Source: an uncultured Lachnospiraceae bacterium
GTDB lineage: Bacteria; Bacillota; Clostridia; Lachnospirales; Lachnospiraceae
DNA: 7,962 nucleotides
Assembly: GCA_902782965.1 (NCBI GenBank)
Contig: CACZPG010000069.1
Coordinates: 1 to 7,962, forward strand
Reading direction: 5' to 3'
Below the pieces are notes generated by a model. That model saw nothing but the letters and a program-made list of their open reading frames with translations, was not told the origin of the DNA and ran no database searches. This document shows positions 1 to 5,062 of this stretch, in pieces. Numbering within the stretch: the stretch's first letter is position 1; each line of letters starts with the position of its first letter. The position numbers and the translations under genes were made by a program.

Positions 1-48
1 CAAAACACTAATATTATATTTCAAATCAATACTTTTTATATAATCCAT
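1..48 (-). CDS. Start of another gene, cut by the window edge (possible glycosyltransferase)
   Basis: An ATG at 48 opens a frame with no stop through the window edge (16 codons: MDYIKSIDLKYNISVL). It is preceded by AGAGGA at a 4-nt spacer and begins 15 nt after the stop of the family 2 glycosyltransferase. The good ribosome binding site and operon-like spacing support a real gene. The end, YNISVL, looks like the first strand of a family 2 glycosyltransferase (I-S-V-L-x-P-x-YN), but the motif is cut off, so this identification is a guess. Confidence 0.5.
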   Translation of the reverse strand, partial: MDYIKSIDLKYNISVL

Positions 49-52
49 TAAA

Positions 53-58
53 TCCTCT
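53..58 (-). promoter_or_regulatory. Ribosome binding site for the truncated left-edge gene
   Basis: AGAGGA lies 4 nt before the ATG at 48, in the short gap after the TAA stop at 64. It is the main evidence that coding continues past the window edge. Confidence 0.55.
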
Positions 59-63
59 GATGC

Positions 64-1059
64 TTATGGTATTTTACAAAAAATAAGAATCAACGGATAC
101 AGAGCGTTTATCCTGTATGCACCAACAAGTATTCTAACAATCATTCTCTGACTGAGAGGAATATCAAGACCACTGTTTAATCTGATTAATGGATTCTTAT
201 GACAATCCGGATAATACTGCTTTATTATTCTTCCGGTGTAATCAGCCAGTTTCTTAGCTTCACTGCGGGTAGCACCTCTGGCAATATCTATCATCGAAGA
301 TATTATTCTGAGAACAAATAATTCATGAAAGTTCTGATCATATTCCAGATTACTCTCTCTTATCCTGATTATCATCTCTTCAAGTGCATCATACGGAAGA
401 AAACTCTTAGCTTTGGATTTGAAGCTGTGCATTGCAGATTCACTGTGCTGAATATAATAATAGTCATCCTTCTTAACAATACTTATTTTCCTGCAGGCAG
501 CTGAGAAAAAGAGAGAAACCGGCATATCTTCGCCACGTACTCCTTCATAGAATCTGACTCCATATCGATCCCAGATTTCTTTCTTATATAAATGACATGC
601 AACAGCTGACACTCTGAAAATCCATTCTTCATGTTTATTCTTAACATAGCCGCCCGGAATAATGCTTCTGATAACTGTTCCATCTTCATTCTGCATCATG
701 AGCCCCGTCAGCACCATGTCTGAATCATTAGTCACAGCACTTCTTACAAGCCTGTAAATATACATCGGACCTACATAGTCATCTCCGTCAATAAAAGTAA
801 TGTATTCACCTGAAGCTTTGTCTATCCCTGCATTTCGAGCTCCGGATACACCTCTGTTCTCCTGATCAATAACAATCAGACGGCTATCCTTCTCTTTCCA
901 GATATTTATTATTTCTAAAGACCTGTCCGTACTTCCATCATTAATGATTATTATTTCCAGATTATCGTATTTCTGAGCACAAACAGACCTTATACATTTA
1001 TCCAGAAATCTTTCATTGTTATATACGGGGATTATGACTGAAACCAATGGTTTATTCAT
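64..1059 (-). CDS. Family 2 glycosyltransferase (EpsJ-like)
   Basis: A 331-residue canonical family 2 enzyme of the kind that adds a single sugar during capsule, exopolysaccharide or wall-glycan repeat assembly on the cytoplasmic face. Motifs: VSVIIPVYNNERFL (6-19), IIINDGSTDRS (37-47), ENRGVSGARNAGID (67-80), and ITFIDGDDYV (87-96) with the D-x-D metal site at 91-94. VRGEDMP (174-180) supplies the probable catalytic Glu/Asp pair, and YYYIQHSESAMHS follows further on. The C-terminal 110 or so residues are helical with a hydrophobic end (LVGAYRINALYPLILIFCKI), consistent with membrane contact. The start is ATG 1059, with a purine run (AGAAGAAG) 8 nt upstream. The alternative GTG at 1068 would overlap the DUF2304 stop by 4 nt as GTGA but has no properly spaced site. 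Donor sugar and linkage cannot be read from the sequence. Confidence 0.9.
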   Translation of the reverse strand: MNKPLVSVIIPVYNNERFLDKCIRSVCAQKYDNLEIIIINDGSTDRSLEIINIWKEKDSRLIVIDQENRGVSGARNAGIDKASGEYITFIDGDDYVGPMYIYRLVRSAVTNDSDMVLTGLMMQNEDGTVIRSIIPGGYVKNKHEEWIFRVSAVACHLYKKEIWDRYGVRFYEGVRGEDMPVSLFFSAACRKISIVKKDDYYYIQHSESAMHSFKSKAKSFLPYDALEEMIIRIRESNLEYDQNFHELFVLRIISSMIDIARGATRSEAKKLADYTGRIIKQYYPDCHKNPLIRLNSGLDIPLSQRMIVRILVGAYRINALYPLILIFCKIP

Positions 1060-1064
1060 ATTGA

Positions 1065-1463
1065 TCACTTCTTCTTTATTATTACTTTCGTCTGATGGTT
1101 ATCTTTCTTACCGGATTCATTCTTCTCATCATCATGCTTTTTCTCGTTTATTCCAAGCTCCTGAACGAGATTCTGAACCTTCTGCTCCAGGTCTGATATC
1201 TCTATAGTCATCATGAATACCTTAAGAAGCAGAATTCCTATAATTATCAGATAAACCAGATTCGATGTAGACATGAACCCCAGTACACCTGTCAGCCAGT
1301 AAAGAAGCTGAGGAACTACTGCCATGACCATCATCATAACCGATAGCACTATCCAGAACAAAGCATATTCTATCTGCATTTTTGAATGCCGAATCTTCAT
1401 AATTATATAAAGAAATGCAAGAAGAGATACTGCTATCAGAACAACTCTAAGTGTAATTGACAT
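1065..1463 (-). CDS. DUF2304 family small membrane protein
   Basis: A 132-residue protein with three hydrophobic segments (about 4-22, 32-56 and 68-86), followed by a charged helix (TIEISDLEQKVQNLVQEL, about 86-103, coiled-coil-like) and a Lys-rich disordered tail ending in KVIIKKK. The short basic loop after the first segment (KIRHSKMQIEYALFW) and the EISDLEQKV stretch are typical of DUF2304. The family has no established reaction. Its genes are repeatedly found beside DPM1-like glycosyltransferases, as here, and a role in anchoring the partner enzyme or handling its lipid product is a reasonable inference only. The basic tail should lie in the cytoplasm under the positive-inside rule. The ATG at 1463 has a strong GAGGGGG upstream. 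The TGA stop lies 5 nt before the next gene's ATG. Confidence 0.85.
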   Translation of the reverse strand: MSITLRVVLIAVSLLAFLYIIMKIRHSKMQIEYALFWIVLSVMMMVMAVVPQLLYWLTGVLGFMSTSNLVYLIIIGILLLKVFMMTIEISDLEQKVQNLVQELGINEKKHDDEKNESGKKDNHQTKVIIKKK

Positions 1464-1467
1464 ATTA

Positions 1468-2181
1468 CTACCCCCTCTTCATTACCACGTGCTTTTCATC
1501 CCTCTTTCTAAAGGTCTGAATCAGCAGGATAGATACTAACATTCTCAGCATATACATAGCGGAACGACTGAAATTCAGATAACTGCTTCCTGTCTGACGT
1601 TCGTCCATCTCGACCTGAACCTCTGCTATACTCGCTCCCTGCTTAAGAAGATAAGATATCGTATCAGGCTCCGGTCCATAGTTCATGTTAATGGCAAATT
1701 CCTTGATCATTGCCTTATTAAACATTCTCATTCCCGAAGTAGGATCCGCTATTCTCTTTCCGGTGGTTAAGAATATTGCCACCGTTATCATCCTTGCTCC
1801 AAGCATTCTAAGGCTGTGGGGCTTCTTCTTCGTAACAAATCTGGAACCTATCACTATATCAAAACCGGACTCCAGCTTCTCAATCATCTTCTCAATATAT
1901 TCAGGCTTATGCTGTCCGTCTGCATCAAACTGAAGAACCGCATCATAATTATTTCGGTATGCATATTTAAGTCCGGTCTGAAAAGCTCCTGCTATTCCCA
2001 GATTTACAGGAAGGTCGATTATCTCATAACCATTTCGATGACATCTTCTGGAGGTATGATCGTTGGAGCCGTCATTTACTACAATGTAATCATATTCCGG
2101 ATATTTATCTATTATATTTTTTACGACATTTACGATATTATCTTCCTCATTATATGCAGGAATAACCATTAGTAAACGCAT
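1468..2181 (-). CDS. DPM1-like family 2 glycosyltransferase (polyprenyl-phosphate sugar synthase type)
   Basis: A 237-residue GT-A enzyme of the dolichyl-phosphate-mannose synthase-like group, which usually passes a sugar from a nucleotide donor to a polyprenyl phosphate on the cytoplasmic face. Motifs in order: VIPAYNEEDNI (6-16), VVNDGSNDHT (34-43), QFDADGQHKPEY (84-95) with the DAD metal site, GSRF (112-115), DPTSGMRMFN (146-155), and ER-x-x-GSSYL (194-202). It has the family's usual core length and lacks the two C-terminal membrane helices of the longer bacterial GtrB-type enzymes; only a hydrophobic stretch at about 208-223 might touch the membrane. The DUF2304 gene follows 4 nt later, a pairing commonly seen in surface-polysaccharide loci, so that protein may supply membrane anchoring (inference). 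The sugar is unknown. Start ATG 2181 is well supported by GAGG 9 nt upstream. Confidence 0.88.
   Translation of the reverse strand: MRLLMVIPAYNEEDNIVNVVKNIIDKYPEYDYIVVNDGSNDHTSRRCHRNGYEIIDLPVNLGIAGAFQTGLKYAYRNNYDAVLQFDADGQHKPEYIEKMIEKLESGFDIVIGSRFVTKKKPHSLRMLGARMITVAIFLTTGKRIADPTSGMRMFNKAMIKEFAINMNYGPEPDTISYLLKQGASIAEVQVEMDERQTGSSYLNFSRSAMYMLRMLVSILLIQTFRKRDEKHVVMKRG
1471..1477 (-). promoter_or_regulatory. G-rich ribosome binding site for the DUF2304 gene, inside the previous gene
   Basis: GAGGGGG, part of the final Lys-Arg-Gly codons of the DPM1-like gene, lies 7 nt before the ATG at 1463. The upstream TAG stop falls within the spacer. Both the strength and the placement suggest that the two proteins are made together. 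Confidence 0.65.
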
Positions 2182-2184
2182 AAT

Positions 2185-3021
2185 TTATTTCCTCACATTA
2201 TTAGTATCTTCACTTTTCTTATACAGTCTTGAAATCAGAGCTGCAATCCCCTGAGGCCAGAGCCTTGAGAATAATACCATATCCTCCCGGGTTCTGTCAT
2301 TATCTTGAATTATTCTTGTCGTTTCACTATCCTCATGAATCCTGTGGGCGGCAAGTATTTCAGGCAGATATACAAATGCACCTTTTCTGACTGACAGCCA
2401 TTCCCAGGCTTCCCAGTCAAGATTACTTCTGAAATCATTACTGAATAGTTCTGTACGTCCGGCTTCAGCCAGAAGTTTTCTTATATATTGTATATTATAA
2501 GTAACTGTAGGGCAACATATTGCATTTCCAAAACGGATAGCATTTCTTTTTGCCCATCTAAAGCCTTGTAGTTTTCGCAGCCTCAGTGACAAGAGAAGAA
2601 TTCTTTTGATTATGAGATTTCTCCTCTTAGCATATTTTATACCATTTACAAGCTCACTATAATCTGTAAAAACGATCTGTGGTTCAACTCCGGTTATTCT
2701 ATTGGTGTTTCTTGCTGCAGTAATAACCTTCTTAGCATAATCCGGTTCATATACATCATCCTGATGAACAATGGTAGCATATCTTGTATCAGCAATTCTC
2801 AAAGCTTCATTCCAGTCATTTCCAATAGACGGTGTACCAGTTCTGATATTATACTCGACATCATATTTACTACAGAGGTCTCTGATATAATCACTGGGTG
2901 TAGAAGTTGTCAGCTTTATCACACTTGATACAGTCTGATTCTTCAGAGACTCTATACATTTCTCCAGATAAGGACTGTCACCATATGCGCATATTACAAA
3001 TGAATGGATATTCTTCTTCAT
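2185..3021 (-). CDS. Divergent family 2 glycosyltransferase
   Basis: A 278-residue protein, probably cytoplasmic, with a GT-A-type glycosyltransferase layout. The N-terminal strand is SFVICAYGDSPYLEKCIESL (residues 7-26), in place of the usual V-x-I-P-x-YN, and the usual NDGS is replaced by TTSTPSDYI (38-46). The metal-binding motif is clear: VHQDDVYEPDY (85-95), a QDD version of D-x-D. LDWEAWEWLS (201-210) offers acidic residues for the catalytic base, followed by AAHRIHEDS (224-232), the arginine/histidine strand common near the end of these enzymes. The donor and acceptor are unknown. A basic stretch at about 133-163 could lie on the membrane. The start ATG has only a weak AGAGA about 8 nt upstream. 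The gene begins 37 nt after the DUF2142 gene, and its last codons hold the ribosome binding site of the next gene. Confidence 0.82.
   Translation of the reverse strand: MKKNIHSFVICAYGDSPYLEKCIESLKNQTVSSVIKLTTSTPSDYIRDLCSKYDVEYNIRTGTPSIGNDWNEALRIADTRYATIVHQDDVYEPDYAKKVITAARNTNRITGVEPQIVFTDYSELVNGIKYAKRRNLIIKRILLLSLRLRKLQGFRWAKRNAIRFGNAICCPTVTYNIQYIRKLLAEAGRTELFSNDFRSNLDWEAWEWLSVRKGAFVYLPEILAAHRIHEDSETTRIIQDNDRTREDMVLFSRLWPQGIAALISRLYKKSEDTNNVRK
2188..2194 (-). promoter_or_regulatory. Ribosome binding site for the DPM1-like gene, inside the previous gene
   Basis: GAGGAAA forms part of the last sense codons of the upstream glycosyltransferase. Its GAGG core ends 9 nt before the ATG at 2181, and the upstream TAA lies between. 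This fits translational coupling of the two genes. Confidence 0.65.
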
Positions 3022-3058
3022 AGCTAATTCTCTGTTCCATTAATCATACTACACTAAC

Positions 3059-5041
3059 TTACTTTACCAAAAACTGAGGGAAACACTCCAATATGATCAT
3101 TGCTTCCGTCGCCATAAGCAGCATAGCCAGTTTATACAGCTTTTCCTTCTTGAGATTTATCATATCAGTTTTGAACAACATTAATGATAACGGAAGGAGA
3201 GGTATGAAATATCTTCCCTGAAGTCCCTGGATTACTTCGCTATCTGTCTTAGTGAATCCAACTATCATAGACAGGAAGATAAGTATTATGGCTATTATAT
3301 GAGAAGCAAAAATAAATATCCTTTCTTTCGTTGAAACAGTTAATACTTCTCCCTCTATATTTGTCATTAATACAAGGCCAACGCCCATAATCATGAGGAA
3401 TATCCAGTTCGCCTTTATATCCAGCCATGCGAGCCTTCCGCCAAGCAGACCTGCAAGAAGAGAGCCTCCTCTTCTGACCAGGGTATTCCACCACATATTG
3501 ATAACCCCTGAAGGGTTGGACATCATATCAGCTACAGTGTAAATCTCACCTTCATCTCTGGCCGTCCCTTCAAATAACAATGCCTTAAATATTGGATATC
3601 CTGCATATATCAAAACCGCCAGCAAAGCTGAAAGAACAGCTGCCAATATAACGATTTTACTTTTCTTATTTAATTTAATTCCAAAAGGAAGTGCAGCCAG
3701 CATAATACAGATTGGGGCATATACACCACCTTTACACATAACTATAAATACCGAAAGGATTGTCAGAAGAATATAATCCTTTGCTTTTACAGACTCTTTC
3801 TTATACAGCATAAGAATAAATGCAATATACAACAGAATAACCGCATTGATTATACTGTCATAGGAGGCTGATGATGCCTGTTGAAGACTGATCGGCAGAA
3901 GCATTATCATAGCCATAAGGTTTTTGCCATAGGGAGCGATTCTGATAGCAATAGAAGTAATAACTATAAAAACAATAAGGTTCAGTATTCTTCCGATATA
4001 ATAGGTCAGGAGTGTTGACAAACCAAGAAGTCTGCCTAAGGTAATTCCTATGGCCATTGGTAAATATACTATATCCGGAACGATTCTACCGGCATTATCA
4101 AAAGTTACCGTTATATCTTCAGTTTCAGCCGGTCTGGTAAGAAGATTCGTCTTTAACTGAAATAACGAATTACTTTCAATTCCATTTACGAGAAGATCAT
4201 CCTGAACAACATCTGCTCTCCTTTTATAAATTGAACCTTCTTCAGCTTTTCCTTTTCCCATCATTATATTTGATAACTGATAAGCTGTATCTATGTGAGC
4301 CGGTTCATCGGGTATCCCATGCGGCATAAATATGAAACACATTATAATTCCGAGAATTGCCGCAACCGGAATATAGGCTTTAGATATTTCATATTTCTTT
4401 ATAATAAACAGATAGAAGCATACTGCCAAAAATGCAGATAACAGTATAACTATTACCCAGTACAAGCTGCTGAGCCAGGCTTTCTGACCATATTCCAAAT
4501 TATAAATAATGTTATGATGAAAGCCCTGAAGGTTATTGACTGAATACACCAGCCCCTGACGATAATTCTGTGTAAATATAACTTTAGTTTTTTCAACATA
4601 CTGCATCTCAACATCGAGACGTAAATTCTTTCCCTTCAAATCACCACATCCCTCTTTAACCGGAATAGTGATGTATGTATTAGAAGTCTTTATCAGAGAA
4701 CCTATATAGCCTTCTTTTTCGGCATATACTTCATCAGTATCAAGGTTGATCAGTTTGAAAAATATATATGCATCCTCATCCAGACCTTTTCTTTTACAGC
4801 ATACTCTTATTTTCTTAACATCATCAAATTCACCATAGAAATCCTGACAATAGGTATTATATTCACTGCTAATCTCGATTGTATCATTATCCTTATGCTT
4901 ATTCATAAGGGTTGCCTTGATATTTCCTTCAAGTTTAGGAACAACCTCGGCACTATATACCAGAGAGAAAGCCATGACGAAATAAGCTATCAGGAGGATA
5001 GCACATATTATTATTTTCTTGTCCCGCTTATCAGTCTTCAT
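3059..5041 (-). CDS. DUF2142 family multi-pass membrane protein with N-terminal extracytoplasmic domain (putative GT-C glycosyltransferase)
   Basis: A 660-residue integral membrane protein. DUF2142 hallmarks are the GIPDEPAH motif (about 243-249) after a membrane segment, LQQASSASYDS (about 386-396) and QGRYFIPLLPL (about 608-618), with roughly ten or more hydrophobic segments from residue 190 on. DUF2142 proteins are thought to be GT-C-fold glycosyltransferases that use lipid-linked sugars outside the membrane. The Asp245/Glu246 pair in the first outer loop after the core's opening segments is the natural catalytic candidate (inference). Unusually, before the core there is one membrane segment (about 9-30) and then about 155 soluble, probably beta-rich residues with four cysteines (about 65, 81, 82, 132), followed by a segment at about 189-213. 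Start: ATG 5041 has AGGAAAG with 8 nt spacing; a TTG two codons earlier (5047) is the alternative. It starts 21 nt after the SGNH gene and is probably cotranscribed. Confidence 0.85.
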   Translation of the reverse strand: MKTDKRDKKIIICAILLIAYFVMAFSLVYSAEVVPKLEGNIKATLMNKHKDNDTIEISSEYNTYCQDFYGEFDDVKKIRVCCKRKGLDEDAYIFFKLINLDTDEVYAEKEGYIGSLIKTSNTYITIPVKEGCGDLKGKNLRLDVEMQYVEKTKVIFTQNYRQGLVYSVNNLQGFHHNIIYNLEYGQKAWLSSLYWVIVILLSAFLAVCFYLFIIKKYEISKAYIPVAAILGIIMCFIFMPHGIPDEPAHIDTAYQLSNIMMGKGKAEEGSIYKRRADVVQDDLLVNGIESNSLFQLKTNLLTRPAETEDITVTFDNAGRIVPDIVYLPMAIGITLGRLLGLSTLLTYYIGRILNLIVFIVITSIAIRIAPYGKNLMAMIMLLPISLQQASSASYDSIINAVILLYIAFILMLYKKESVKAKDYILLTILSVFIVMCKGGVYAPICIMLAALPFGIKLNKKSKIVILAAVLSALLAVLIYAGYPIFKALLFEGTARDEGEIYTVADMMSNPSGVINMWWNTLVRRGGSLLAGLLGGRLAWLDIKANWIFLMIMGVGLVLMTNIEGEVLTVSTKERIFIFASHIIAIILIFLSMIVGFTKTDSEVIQGLQGRYFIPLLPLSLMLFKTDMINLKKEKLYKLAMLLMATEAMIILECFPQFLVK

Positions 5042-5049
5042 TGTCAAAT

Positions 5050-5056
5050 CTTTCCT
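5050..5056 (-). promoter_or_regulatory. Ribosome binding site for the DUF2142 gene
   Basis: AGGAAAG ends 8 nt before the ATG at 5041. The same site could serve the TTG at 5047 with a shorter spacer, but the ATG is the better start. The site lies in the 21-nt gap after the TAG stop of the SGNH gene. Confidence 0.65.
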
Positions 5057-5062
5057 GTAATT

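Noticed and set aside
1816..2172. Plus-strand hydrophobic open frame of 118 codons
   Set aside because: It is antisense to the DPM1-like glycosyltransferase, and the Ile-rich translation is a by-product of AT-rich complementary codons.
3022..3058. Possible regulatory element between the DUF2142 and glycosyltransferase genes
   Set aside because: Only 37 nt of AT-rich sequence without a hairpin or promoter boxes; it reads as an operon spacer.
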